DNA of 64,000 bases from Lujinxingia sediminis (GCF_004005565.1 NZ_SADD01000003.1:62001-126000); one strand, 5' to 3'. Positions 1 to 14,162 are shown, counted from the stretch's first letter. The notes: generated by a model not told the origin, from the sequence alone. Program-made: numbers and translations.

Positions 1-3000
1 GGAACGCTGGGCATGGGCCAAAAAGCTCGACCACATCCCCGGTTCAGCCCCGCACACGCGGGGAACGCGTCGAGCGGCCCGGAAAAGTAGACCAGTGTTC
101 CGGTTCAGCCCCGCACACGCGGGGAACGCTCTTTGAAAGAGGTCCAGCGTGTCGCGAACTACGGTTCAGCCCCGCACACGCGGGGAACGCCGAATACGGC
201 GCAAGTTCTCAGACGTCGGAGGCGGTTCAGCCCCGCACTCGCGGGGAACGCGCCCCTCCGGCCGCGCCGATGCCAGCCTTACCCGGTTCAGCCCCGCACA
301 CGCGGGGAACGCGTGTTGATGCTCCGGTGCTGGCCGCGAAAGCCCGGTTCAGCCCCGCACACGCGGGGAACGCGAGCGTCATGATCCCTCTCGCATTAGC
401 AACACCGGTTCAGCCCCGCACACGCGGGGAACGCCCCATTGGTGGTGAACTCGCGGCCCATGGTGGCGGTTCAGCCCCGCACACGCGGGGAACGCACGGC
501 CCGCTTGACACTCAACACATCTTCCCGCGGTTCAGCCCCGCACACGCGGGGAACGCCACAACGTAGAATGCCAACATCATGGCCCGCGCGGTTCAGCCCC
601 GCACACGCGGGGCACGCGTCAAAGGGACCGCCCGGCTGGTAGTCGATGGGGGTTCAGCCCCGCACACGCGGGGAACGCGCCTGGCGGGGATTGGAGCCTC
701 TCACCGTGACCGGTTCAGCCCCGCACACGCGGGGAACGCGACGATCTCAAAGGCAAGAACCCCCAGCAGCTCGGTTCAGCCCCGCACACGCGGGGAACGC
801 TTGCGAGGGTCATCACCGACGTCGACCACGCTCGGTTCAGCCCCGCACACGCGGGGAACGCTCGATAATGCGGGCCTCTTTGTATCCACTCCATGGTTCA
901 GCCCCGCACACGCGGGGAACGCCACTGCTCTACGCGGTGGCAGAACTGGGGGATCGGTTCAGCCCCGCACACGCGGGGAACGCGTCAATAATCCCCTGGG
1001 CACCCGCGCGCGCATCGGTTCAGCCCCGCACACGCGGGGAACGCGAGCTCATCGCTCAGCAGTGGGGCAACTTCGACGGTTCAGCCCCGCACACGCGGGG
1101 AACGCCCCGCGGCCTGCCACCCCAAAGAAGCCTAACGCGGTTCAGCCCCGCACACGCGGGGAACGCTGTCGATGCCGCGATTCCAGAAGAAGAAACCCCG
1201 GTTCAGCCCCGCACACGCGGGGAACGCCGCGGCGAGGTAGAAACGAGCCCCGGGGACGGCGGTTCAGCCCCGCACACGCGGGGAACGCTCGAGAGTCTGC
1301 AGCCCGAGCTGTTCGCCGACCGGTTCAGCCCCGCACACGCGGGGAACGCGCGACGGTCACCGGGCCGTAAAGCGCAAGCTGCGGTTCAGCCCCGCACACG
1401 CGGGGAACGCCGGTCAACGGCTCAACCCAGCGCAGCCGTGGACGGTTCAGCCCCGCACACGCGGGGAACGCGCTCTTCTCCGAGGGCGTTCAGGGCGATG
1501 AGTGGGTTCAGCCCCGCACACGCGGGGAACGCCAAAGCCAGTACGAGCACGCGGCGAACGGCAACGGTTCAGCCCCGCACACGCGGGGAACGCGTCATCC
1601 CCTACGTGCAGCAGGTCGGCCAGAACGGTTCAGCCCCGCACACGCGGGGAACGCGCCGACGTTGACCGGGCGGTGCAGATACCCCAGGGTTCAGCCCCGC
1701 ACACGCGGGGAACGCCTCAGAAACGCGGTGTAGCCGTTGGCCTGCCCCGGTTCAGCCCCGCACACGCGGGGAACGCCCTCTCTTCGCTTTTACGTGCCAT
1801 GCCCTGCCCGGTTCAGCCCCGCACACGCGGGGAACGCATGACCGAAACCTCTCGGCTGTTATAAGTAGGCGGTTCAGCCCCGCACACGCGGGGAACGCAC
1901 CTACGACGCATCTTCGGCAGACGTCGGCACCGGTTCAGCCCCGCACACGCGGGGAACGCTCAGGACGGTTTTTCTGAATCCATTTGTAACCCGGTTCAGC
2001 CCCGCACACGCGGGGAACGCTTCAACTGAGGTCGCCCTGTGGTGTCGTGCTACGGTTCAGCCCCGCACACGCGGGGAACGCCTCTTTGCGACTCCCAAGC
2101 GCAAGCTGCACGCCGGTTCAGCCCCGCACACGCGGGGAACGCGCGCGTTTTCGGGACGCGCAGGACTGCAACCCTGGTTCAGCCCCGCACACGCGGGGAA
2201 CGCTAACGGGAGGCCATGATGGCCCAAGACGTGATCGGTTCAGCCCCGCACACGCGGGGAACGCACTGCGGCATTCAGATCCCGTCTAAGATTAATCGGT
2301 TCAGCCCCGCACACGCGGGGAACGCTCGGGCAGGTCGTTGTCGGAGAGATCCATGACCGGTTCAGCCCCGCACACGCGGGGAACGCGCAGGCGGCGAGCT
2401 CTATGCGGTCGATATGACCGGTTCAGCCCCGCACACGCGGGGAACGCACCGGCAACACGACCCAGCGTAGATGGGCTGGCGGTTCAGCCCCGCACACGCG
2501 GGGAACGCGAAGCGCAAGCACTTCCTCCGCAGCAGCACCTCGGTTCAGCCCCGCACACGCGGGGAACGCGAGGCAATGATGGAGATGAGCTCCGCCCCCT
2601 GCGGTTCAGCCCCGCACACGCGGGGAACGCCGGAAGTGTGAAGCCCTGCGCGCTCGCGATGTCGGTTCAGCCCCGCACACGCGGGGAACGCGTCGTCGCC
2701 TTCCTGCTGTGCCCACTCCAAGGCGGTTCAGCCCCGCACACGCGGGGAACGCGATCTGCCGCCCGGCGAGGTTCACGCCGACACCGGTTCAGCCCCGCAC
2801 ACGCGGGGAACGCGACTCCAGGCAAAGGATCGGCCCCATAAAACCCGGTTCAGCCCCGCACACGCGGGGAACGCCGCACCATGACATGGCATACGTTGCG
2901 AGCGACCGGTTCAGCCCCGCACACGCGGGGAACGCCCTTCGATCGGAACCTCCTGCACAACTCGACCCGGTTCAGCCCCGCACACGCGGGGAACGCGGTG

Positions 3001-4677
3001 GTGCGCGTCAACGGGTTTTTTCGTGCTCCGGTTCAGCCCCGCACACGCGGGGAACGCTCGACGGTCATCTCAGCGTCATCGCTGAGCGCCGGTTCAGCCC
3101 CGCACACGCGGGGAACGCTCGCGCCCTGTAAGCCTCGAAGAAAGGATCTCCGGTTCAGCCCCGCACACGCGGGGAACGCGCTATGATGTGGAATATTTCC
3201 GCAAGAGCGAGCGGTTCAGCCCCGCACACGCGGGGAACGCCTCGCCCTGCTCTTGCGCGGACTCAATGATGTCGGTTCAGCCCCGCACACGCGGGGAACG
3301 CGTCCCCGGGTGTTGGGTTTAGCTCAGACGATCCGGTTCAGCCCCGCACACGCGGGGAACGCCTTACGCTAGTGATACAAACATATCGCCCACCCGGTTC
3401 AGCCCCGCACACGCGGGGAACGCGCCTCAACCCGGGGACGCTCGCGGTCGATGGCCGGTTCAGCCCCGCACACGCGGGGAACGCATCGGCGGCGACGAGG
3501 TGCGATATCGCAAAGACGGTTCAGCCCCGCACACGCGGGGAACGCCCCCTGGAACGAACTCCGCTTCGCTCCGTGCTCGGTTCAGCCCCGCACACGCGGG
3601 GAACGCGTGTTGCGGACTTTTCGGGTTTCGATGATTTCCGGTTCAGCCCCGCACACGCGGGGAACGCGCCAACAACGCGCCCGCCAAGCGCATCGATCCC
3701 GGTTCAGCCCCGCACACGCGGGGAACGCCGATGGCGGTCGCTGGAGCGCTACCAAAATAACGGTTCAGCCCCGCACACGCGGGGAACGCATTTCGAGATA
3801 CCATTGTAGGGGGAGGGCTGGCGGTTCAGCCCCGCACACGCGGGGAACGCGACGCCAGCCCTGAGGACCACTGGCGCTACACCGGTTCAGCCCCGCACAC
3901 GCGGGGAACGCCAGCTTGAAGAACTCCTCCCAACCTCCGGGGGCGGTTCAGCCCCGCACACGCGGGGAACGCTACTCGGCTGCCAAATCCTCGAAGCGCA
4001 GCGACGGTTCAGCCCCGCACACGCGGGGAACGCCTCGGAGCATTTGCGATCCTCCCATCCCTCGCCGGTTCAGCCCCGCACACGCGGGGAACGCGCATCC
4101 TTTCTCAATTCTCCCCTGGCTGATGTCGGTTCAGCCCCGCACACGCGGGGAACGCGATTCGCTCCGGGAGATTCCGTTGCCTTACGACAGGTTCAGCCCC
4201 GCACACGCGGGGAACGCGATAATCGTTTTTCGTTTCTGCAAGGTGTCTCCGGTTCAGCCCCGCACACGCGGGGAACGCGATTCGATCCGATGGTCTGAGG
4301 ACGGCACGACCGGTTCAGCCCCGCACACGCGGGGAACGCCGCAAGGCCGTCACCGCACTCAGCGGTAAGATCGGTTCAGCCCCGCACACGCGGGGAACGC
4401 CATAAGTGCTTTTTTATGTTTAGGGCGCGCGCCGGTTCAGCCCCGCACACGCGGGGAACGCCAAAAGCCCCATCTGCTCAGATGTCACATTGGCGGTTCA
4501 GCCCCGCACACGCGGGGAACGCCACCCGCCGAGCTCGCCACTGTGAGCTCAGGCCGGTTCAGCCCCGCACACGCGGGGAACGCCGCCGCCTGCTGAGTGG
4601 GTGCCTGACCAGGGCCGGTTCAGCCCCGCACACGCGGGGAACGCGTAGCCCGGGTCGAACTGCGTGGGGATGGGGTC

Positions 4678-5010
4678 GGTTCAGCCCCGCACACGCGGGG
4701 AACGCTAGAGCGCTCTAAGATGCCCGTCCACGTCTGCCGGTTCAGCCCCGCACACGCGGGGAACGCACTCGAAGCTCCACACCCTTACTATCTTTTGGCG
4801 GTTCAGCCCCGCACACGCGGGGAACGCGAGAGACCGACGGTCACCGACTCCGACCGGCTCGGTTCAGCCCCGCACACGCGGGGAACGCAGCCACTCGGTG
4901 CCACGGCGCACGACGCCCGGCGGTTCAGCCCCGCACACGCGGGGAACGCGGTCAGCCACTCCAGCGTCTCGGTGATGCCGGCGGTTCAGCCCCGCACACG
5001 CGGGGAACGC
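4678..5010 (-). repeat. Five-spacer CRISPR block, copy 1 (identical to 13,830-14,162)
   Basis: Spacers at 4706-4737, 4767-4798, 4828-4859, 4889-4920 and 4950-4981 are identical, in the same order, to five spacers starting at 13,858. Flanking spacers on both sides differ. The first spacer contains the 12-nt palindrome TAGAGCGCTCTA. This copy lies on the older, leader-distal side. Confidence 0.97.
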
Positions 5011-8000
5011 TGTCAACCCCGAGCGAGAAAGTGCTGGCGCAGCGGTTCAGCCCCGCACACGCGGGGAACGCATGCCAGACCTGATCTGCCGAGCGCCATA
5101 GTCCGGTTCAGCCCCGCACACGCGGGGAACGCCCCTCGCTGCAGGAGAGCTACGTGGACCCGACCGGTTCAGCCCCGCACACGCGGGGAACGCGCTCTCC
5201 GGCGCGAGGATGACCATTACGACCCCGGTTCAGCCCCGCACACGCGGGGAACGCGCGTGGATGCCCACCGTGACCTGTTGCTCGCCCGGTTCAGCCCCGC
5301 GCACGCGGGGAACGCGCTCACAGCAGCGACGATCGAGACCAAGAATTCGGTTCAGCCCCGCACACGCGGGGAACGCGTGGTGGTCCCAGCATGCAGGGCA
5401 CTTCCAAACGGTTCAGCCCCGCACACGCGGGGAACGCAGCATCCCCAGCGCGGAGAATAGCCCCGTCCACGGTTCAGCCCCGCACACGCGGGGAACGCCG
5501 TTTTATGGCTTGCGGTTAGCTACGCAACCCCGGTTCAGCCCCGCACACGCGGGGAACGCCAGCACGGCACTCTCGCCGGTGCCTACCGGGCCGGTTCAGC
5601 CCCGCACACGCGGGGAACGCCTGATTGAGCACATGGCGAAAGAGGTTCAGGACGGTTCAGCCCCGCACACGCGGGGAACGCCCGGTGAACCGCTCGGAGA
5701 TCCGCACGTTTACCGGTTCAGCCCCGCACACGCGGGGAACGCTGCGTTGACCGGCTCCATTGCCGGAGCCACAGCGGTTCAGCCCCGCACACGCGGGGAA
5801 CGCGCCCAGCCAGCGGTTGCACCACGCCACAAACTCGGTTCAGCCCCGCACACGCGGGGAACGCACGGTCAAAAAAGAGCATGTCGTGCACGATCGCGGT
5901 TCAGCCCCGCACACGCGGGGAACGCCGGGGATCTCGACGGCGTAGCGGAACCGAACCTGGTTCAGCCCCGCACACGCGGGGAACGCTGTTGGAGAAGCGC
6001 GTCGGCCAACGCCTGACTCAGGTTCAGCCCCGCACACGCGGGGAACGCTCCTCGAGGTCGCCAGGGCGCAGCACAGGCAGCGGTTCAGCCCCGCACACGC
6101 GGGGAACGCCCTCCAGATTGCCCCCAGATGCGTTTGTTTCGCGGTTCAGCCCCGCACACGCGGGGAACGCGTTCAAATCCCGCTTCAAGTTGATTTTCAT
6201 CGCGGTTCAGCCCCGCACACGCGGGGAACGCGATCGCTGGAGCCCATCAGGAGCGTTGCTCAGCGGTTCAGCCCCGCACACGCGGGGAACGCGATTCTTT
6301 TGAGGGCGGCGGGGAGTGGCCTGACGGTTCAGCCCCGCACACGCGGGGAACGCTGGCAGTTCGTCGCCGCAATGGCAGGCCCGTCCGGTTCAGCCCCGCA
6401 CACGCGGGGAACGCAGGCCCGCACGGGTGGCGCTGTCCTCCACCTGCGGTTCAGCCCCGCACACGCGGGGAACGCTGGATGTGCTCAATGCTCAGACTGA
6501 TGTCGCGCGGTTCAGCCCCGCACACGCGGGGAACGCATCGGGGAAGAGCCGCTCATTGAGAGCAAGGTCGGTTCAGCCCCGCACACGCGGGGAACGCGTT
6601 TGCTTGGGTGGATGATCTGATTGAGACCCCGGTTCAGCCCCGCACACGCGGGGAACGCCTCCTCCGTGCGAGATGCCCGCGTCTGGGCTCCGGTTCAGCC
6701 CCGCACACGCGGGGAACGCGAAGCCTTCTCGGCTGCCGACAAGGTCTCGACCGGTTCAGCCCCGCACACGCGGGGAACGCGATGATGTGAGCCTCTCACC
6801 CTACGTTTTGACCGGTTCAGCCCCGCACACACGGGGAACGCAGTAGCGAGAATCGGGCGCGGCACGGCTACGACGGTTCAGCCCCGCACACGCGGGGAAC
6901 GCTTAACAAAATTGCGCCGAAGAGCGCGACCTTCCGGTTCAGCCCCGCACACGCGGGGAACGCGCGCGAGCATCATCGGGCAAGAGCTCCATGCGCGGTT
7001 CAGCCCCGCACACGCGGGGAACGCGTGATGATGATGCGCTGCTGGCGATCAACAATCGGTTCAGCCCCGCACACGCGGGGAACGCTTGACAAGGTATGAC
7101 TCGTACACGGGAATCGACGGTTCAGCCCCGCACACGCGGGGAACGCGTCTGGCCTCTGGAACGGTTCTGACGCCCTTACGGTTCAGCCCCGCACACGCGG
7201 GGAACGCCGCTCGACCCTCCCATATGCCGCCGACGAGAGCGGTTCAGCCCCGCACACGCGGGGAACGCGATTACTTCCAAAAATTGGCCCGAGCGGAGCT
7301 TGGTTCAGCCCCGCACACGCGGGGAACGCCTCTCGCGCTCATAGGCGGCGATGGCGTTGGCCGGTTCAGCCCCGCACACGCGGGGAACGCTCATCGATCT
7401 TCGCGGCGGGGGTTTCTTCGGTCGGTTCAGCCCCGCACACGCGGGGAACGCGCGGTGAGACCGTGCGCGGCCCTTCGATACGCCGGTTCAGCCCCGCACA
7501 CGCGGGGAACGCGGGTGACAATTTGGCACCCAAAGAGAAAAGATCGGTTCAGCCCCGCACACGCGGGGAACGCGTTGTCGCCCGCTTCGCCAGAGAGCAC
7601 CGCGCCGGTTCAGCCCCGCACACGCGGGGAACGCGTGATCGACGGCGTAGCCGAGGATTACATGGGCGGTTCAGCCCCGCACACGCGGGGAACGCAACTC
7701 CAGACCAGGGGATACGACACCGCGCTCCGGTTCAGCCCCGCACACGCGGGGAACGCGGCTGCGTCAGACCCGCCATCACGCGCCGAGCCGGTTCAGCCCC
7801 GCACACGCGGGGAACGCCACACCGCCGGCGCGTGGTCGGACGTGTACGGCGGTTCAGCCCCGCACACGCGGGGAACGCGGCTGCGCTTGCTGAGCAGTTT
7901 CGTGGGATGGCGGTTCAGCCCCGCACACGCGGGGAACGCATCCGCAGCCGTTTGTCATGCGCGATCCGACTCGGTTCAGCCCCGCACACGCGGGGAACGC

Positions 8001-8854
8001 GAACTCCTCAGTAGGATCGCTGAGCACGATGGCGGTTCAGCCCCGCACACGCGGGGAACGCATCTCCCGCACACCGCCCATCGCAAGGCCCAGCGGTTCA
8101 GCCCCGCACACGCGGGGAACGCGCGCGCGGGTAGTATATGCGGCGCTCAGTCATCGGTTCAGCCCCGCACACGCGGGGAACGCCGGCTGGTAAAGGTGAC
8201 GCGATGATCTGGCCGCGGTTCAGCCCCGCACACGCGGGGAACGCTGGTGCTCAAATATGACCGGAATCACAACACGCGGTTCAGCCCCGCACACGCGGGG
8301 AACGCGTGCCCGGATTGCAGAAGACGGCCGTTGCAGTCGGTTCAGCCCCGCACACGCGGGGAACGCAAAGGCAAGAGCACCATTGAGAGGGCGCTAACCG
8401 GTTCAGCCCCGCACACGCGGGGAACGCACGCTGTCAGGTCTTCTTAGAGAAGTTCGAGCCGGTTCAGCCCCGCACACGCGGGGAACGCCGCCCCGCATCG
8501 AGCCCGGGATCGTCGGTGACCGGTTCAGCCCCGCACACGCGGGGAACGCGTGCATGGCGGTTGGGCGATGATTCCGTGGACCGGTTCAGCCCCGCACACG
8601 CGGGGAACGCCTCGACAACCTCCACACCGATCCGGCGGAGCTCGGTTCAGCCCCGCACACGCGGGGAACGCATCAACGCCGAACTCATCCCCCTTCACCC
8701 AGCCGGTTCAGCCCCGCACACGCGGGGAACGCCTTTATGGGCCGCGCGTGGGACGCTGGCGTCCCGGTTCAGCCCCGCACACGCGGGGAACGCGAACGAG
8801 AGCTTGATGTGGTTGGAGCTCCTTGCGGTTCAGCCCCGCACACGCGGGGAACGC

Positions 8855-8886
8855 CGGCTCGTCGTATCCATCAGGGCCGTCTTCGT
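8855..8886 (-). other. CRISPR spacer homologous to spacer 11,845-11,876
   Basis: With a 3-nt offset it matches the spacer at 11,845-11,876 at 25 of 29 positions. The four mismatches all fall at the same codon position. Read on the plus strand both spacers encode GSSYPSGPS; on the minus strand both encode DGPDGYDEP. See findings. Confidence 0.85.
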
Positions 8887-11844
8887 CGGTTCAGCCCCGC
8901 ACACGCGGGGAACGCCGCAACAGTTGCCTCGGCGTTGGCGTGAATCGCGGTTCAGCCCCGCACACGCGGGGAACGCGAGCCTCGGAACCAACGGCCCGAA
9001 AACTCAACCGGTTCAGCCCCGCACACGCGGGGAACGCGCTCGGAACGGCGTCGACGCTGTTGATCACATCGGTTCAGCCCCGCACACGCGGGGAACGCCT
9101 GCCGTCGCTCTCCTGCGCGCTCTCCGCCGCCGGTTCAGCCCCGCACACGCGGGGAACGCTCGCCGAGAGCCCGGCACCTATGGCGATTCAGCGGTTCAGC
9201 CCCGCACACGCGGGGAACGCGTTGTCGAGGGAATGCGGGCGCTTCACCAGGACGGTTCAGCCCCGCACACGCGGGGAACGCAGGAGCGGCTGGGGCTCAA
9301 GCGCGCGCTGGACCGGTTCAGCCCCGCACACGCGGGGAACGCGCGTCGAACTCAGGCGAAGGGGAAGCTCCGGTCGGTTCAGCCCCGCACACGCGGGGAA
9401 CGCGTGGTTGCAAAGCCAACATCGACCGACCCGATCGGTTCAGCCCCGCACACGCGGGGAACGCGCCAACTGTCATCGCGGAAAAAACACCCGACCCGGT
9501 TCAGCCCCGCACACGCGGGGAACGCCCACTGGTGCCGGTGGAGACGCGCGCGAAGCCCGGTTCAGCCCCGCACACGCGGGGAACGCCGAGAGTGCCGTGC
9601 TGCCTGCGCACTCCCGCCCGGTTCAGCCCCGCACACGCGGGGAACGCTATCTCTGGAGCGCCCCGATGGGTCTGGAAGCCGGTTCAGCCCCGCACACGCG
9701 GGGAACGCGAATCCTAGCTTATGGTCGAGCGCTAGGTTAACGGTTCAGCCCCGCACACGCGGGGAACGCCAGCCGATCAGGCAAGGGGTTCTCGTCGCGC
9801 TCGGTTCAGCCCCGCACACGCGGGGAACGCAGGTTATGGGGATGAGTAACATCCCCTTTAATCGGTTCAGCCCCGCACACGCGGGGAACGCCGCCCCGGC
9901 AAGCGCCCGCCGATTATGCCGATCGGTTCAGCCCCGCACACGCGGGGAACGCGGGCATCCTCGGAGGTCGCCATGTGTCGATACCGGTTCAGCCCCGCAC
10001 ACGCGGGGAACGCCGCTCAATGAGAATCATCATCTCATCGGTAAACGGTTCAGCCCCGCACACGCGGGGAACGCACGGAAAATCCATCACCCTGGACGTG
10101 CGTCACCGGTTCAGCCCCGCACACGCGGGGAACGCTGGTGCGCAGTCGATTTTACTCTCGGAGCCCCCGGTTCAGCCCCGCACACGCGGGGAACGCGCCT
10201 CGGCCTGCATCTCGCGCGGCCAGTCGGCCGGTTCAGCCCCGCACACGCGGGGAACGCGAGGATGCGACCTTTGATCTGTCGTCGATGAGCGGTTCAGCCC
10301 CGCACACGCGGGGAACGCCATCCCCGTGGATCGGGCAGATCGACCAGTCGCGGTTCAGCCCCGCACACGCGGGGAACGCAACAGCGACCTGAACGCCGTC
10401 GAAGATCCAGCCGGTTCAGCCCCGCACACGCGGGGAACGCTGGTCCTTGGACATAGGCTCATCGTCTCCTTCCGGTTCAGCCCCGCACACGCGGGGAACG
10501 CTGGTGCGCGTGCAGGTTGCGATCGTTCGCGCCCGGTTCAGCCCCGCACACGCGGGGAACGCGTCCGGGCAGCAGTAGTCGCGCATGATGCGATCGGTTC
10601 AGCCCCGCACACGCGGGGAACGCCGTCTCGGCGACGGTCTTATTCGTCGCGGCCTCGGTTCAGCCCCGCACACGCGGGGAACGCTGCTCGTCCGCTTGAT
10701 TCAGGTAGTAGGTCTGCGGTTCAGCCCCGCACACGCGGGGAACGCTGCGGCGCAAGCTGGGTGAAGGGCTGCACCAACGGTTCAGCCCCGCACACGCGGG
10801 GAACGCCGTACTCGATGCTCCAGCGGGAGGTCGAGTCCCGGTTCAGCCCCGCACACGCGGGGAACGCGGTGATGGGCGCTGCAACGCCCTTTGCTGCGCC
10901 GGTTCAGCCCCGCACACGCGGGGAACGCGAGCTCCGCGCGTTCTTGGCGAGCGACGTCTGAGGTTCAGCCCCGCACACGCGGGGAACGCCTGATCAAGAT
11001 GGGGCCCGTGTTCGGCGCGGTCGGTTCAGCCCCGCACACGCGGGGAACGCCCGACTTAGCTCTTCGTCGCCGAAATTCGTTGCGGTTCAGCCCCGCACAC
11101 GCGGGGAACGCGTTTTCGGGATTTCGGATAAGGAGGAAGTTGTCGGTTCAGCCCCGCACACGCGGGGAACGCCCAAGATCGGTCAGCGTCACGAGGTCGC
11201 GCATCGGTTCAGCCCCGCACACGCGGGGAACGCATCTCGCGCGTCTTAGGCTTGCTCCGCTGATACGGTTCAGCCCCGCACACGCGGGGAACGCTATCCC
11301 TCAGCCCATAGCCGGAAAGAGAACGTCGGTTCAGCCCCGCACACGCGGGGAACGCTGTGCGATCTGCCACTGAGTCGTCGCGATGCCCGGTTCAGCCCCG
11401 CACACGCGGGGAACGCTTCTTGCCGACTATCTCGACGCCTGCCTCTCGCGGTTCAGCCCCGCACACGCGGGGAACGCCTGGACTCCGGCGAGATCCCCAA
11501 CAAGTTCGCCGGTTCAGCCCCGCACACGCGGGGAACGCTAGATATCGGAGCCAATCAGGCGCTTTTTGTACGGTTCAGCCCCGCACACGCGGGGAACGCC
11601 TTGTGCCGCAGTCGGCCGACAACGCCGATCACAGGTTCAGCCCCGCACACGCGGGGAACGCGACCACCGTGCGGGGGTTGTTCTTGTCGACGACGGTTCA
11701 GCCCCGCACACGCGGGGAACGCGAGGCGGTAGAGTCTGCCATTCGGCTTGCGGGGGGTTCAGCCCCGCACACGCGGGGAACGCGTCTCGCCTGATCGCCA
11801 TGAAGGACGCGGCGAAGGTTCAGCCCCGCACACGCGGGGAACGC

Positions 11845-11876
11845 GATCGGCTCGTCGTATCCGTCGGGCCCGTCGT
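11845..11876 (-). other. CRISPR spacer homologous to spacer 8,855-8,886
   Basis: Partner of the spacer at 8,855-8,886. The substitutions between them are synonymous in the plus frame and, apart from one Glu/Asp change at the edge, also synonymous in the minus frame. Confidence 0.85.
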
Positions 11877-13829
11877 CGGTTCAGCCCCGCACACGCGGGG
11901 AACGCGACGCAACCAGAAGCCAGCCAGAAAGAAGCACCGGTTCAGCCCCGCACACGCGGGGAACGCGATGCTGTAATCCTCGGGGAGCTGGGCCAGCACG
12001 GTTCAGCCCCGCACACGCGGGGAACGCGGTCGGCCTTCTTCCCGATGAGTATGAGATGGTGGTTCAGCCCCGCACACGCGGGGAACGCCTCCACGGTGCA
12101 GCTATGCACCGACCATCCTCCGGTTCAGCCCCGCACACGCGGGGAACGCGCCGATGTTCATGATCTTGCCATAGAGAAAGCCGGTTCAGCCCCGCACACG
12201 CGGGGAACGCGCCATCACGCGCGCACCAGATTGCTCCTGCACCGGTTCAGCCCCGCACACGCGGGGAACGCCGTGGCAGGCCGCGAACCCCGGTAAGGTC
12301 GGCCGGTTCAGCCCCGCACACGCGGGGAACGCCATCACGCTGCGGAATCAGATTCCCGTATCACCGGTTCAGCCCCGCACACGCGGGGAACGCCTCCCCC
12401 GAGCGGGGTAAGCGGGTTCATTCCGCGGTTCAGCCCCGCACACGCGGGGAACGCGCTCAATCGTGCGGCACGGAACCGGCCTAAACCGGTTCAGCCCCGC
12501 ACACGCGGGGAACGCGATACCCCAGCATATCGAGAGTCGAATGATAGTGGTTCAGCCCCGCACACGCGGGGAACGCTCCGGCACAAGGTATTTGTCGAAG
12601 TAGTTTACCGGTTCAGCCCCGCACACGCGGGGAACGCCGAGAGGTCTACAGGTCGCAGACGGACGGGACCGGTTCAGCCCCGCACACGCGGGGAACGCTC
12701 GTTGCCCTTCAACAGCTCCAGGATCTCGAACGGTTCAGCCCCGCACACGCGGGGAACGCTCCATCTCCGAGGTGAGATAGACATTGACACCCGGTTCAGC
12801 CCCGCACACGCGGGGAACGCGAGGACGCTCTTGATCTCATCTACGAGTTTCCCGGTTCAGCCCCGCACACGCGGGGAACGCGTACGAGGCGACGCTGCGG
12901 ATCTGCTGCTCGTCGGTTCAGCCCCGCACACGCGGGGAACGCGCGTGCGTCCACCTTCTTCACGGGTTTGAGCGCGGTTCAGCCCCGCACACGCGGGGAA
13001 CGCGTGTATGTCAACGGCTTGGTAACCGTGGGCGACGGTTCAGCCCCGCACACGCGGGGAACGCCTATGCAAACGCAACCTACCGTTATCCCCTCCCGGT
13101 TCAGCCCCGCACACGCGGGGAACGCGCGAGATCCCCCTGCTGTCCGAGGATCGTTGGCGGTTCAGCCCCGCACACGCGGGGAACGCGTGGACGTTGAAAG
13201 CGCGTTAGGCGCTACTACCGGTTCAGCCCCGCACACGCGGGGAACGCTGTGGCATAGTCCGATCCCCACGATCGCCGATCGGTTCAGCCCCGCACACGCG
13301 GGGAACGCGCTCCCCTGCGCGTTGTAGAACTGGCGGTGTACGGTTCAGCCCCGCACACGCTGGGAACGCCAGATCGTGGCGTCGGTGAGCCACTCAACAA
13401 TCGGTTCAGCCCCGCACACGCGGGGAACGCATCATTCAAGCGAATATTGAGTATCTGGTAGGCGGTTCAGCCCCGCACACGCGGGGAACGCGAGTACCAA
13501 TTTGCCGACGACATGCGCGCTAACGGTTCAGCCCCGCACACGCGGGGAACGCGGATGCCGTTTTGACCAGAAGCAACCCGAAACCGGTTCAGCCCCGCAC
13601 ACGCGGGGAACGCGCCAGGGTGCAGCACGCGATGGTGGGGTGTGCCGGTTCAGCCCCGCACACGCGGGGAACGCACGATCTGTTCGACCAATACGAGGCC
13701 GATCGCCGGTTCAGCCCCGCACACGCGGGGAACGCATACCTTGATTTGCGCGCGCAGCTTTCCCCAACGGTTCAGCCCCGCACACGCGGGGAACGCTTGT
13801 CGGGGAAGTGTTAGACGCGGCGAGATACC

Positions 13830-14162
13830 GGTTCAGCCCCGCACACGCGGGGAACGCTAGAGCGCTCTAAGATGCCCGTCCACGTCTGCCGGTTCAGCCC
13901 CGCACACGCGGGGAACGCACTCGAAGCTCCACACCCTTACTATCTTTTGGCGGTTCAGCCCCGCACACGCGGGGAACGCGAGAGACCGACGGTCACCGAC
14001 TCCGACCGGCTCGGTTCAGCCCCGCACACGCGGGGAACGCAGCCACTCGGTGCCACGGCGCACGACGCCCGGCGGTTCAGCCCCGCACACGCGGGGAACG
14101 CGGTCAGCCACTCCAGCGTCTCGGTGATGCCGGCGGTTCAGCCCCGCACACGCGGGGAACGC
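13830..14162 (-). repeat. Five-spacer CRISPR block, copy 2 (identical to 4,678-5,010)
   Basis: Offset from copy 1 is 9,152 nt, which is 150 repeat units plus two of the 1-nt length shifts seen in the array. Spacers are 13,858-13,889 through 14,102-14,133. The spacers immediately outside the block differ from those around copy 1. Confidence 0.97.

Noticed and set aside
12211-12364. Two nearby spacers both starting near CATCACGC and sharing CAGATT
   Set aside because: Alignment needs a 2-nt gap and the mismatches show no codon pattern, so chance is the simpler explanation.
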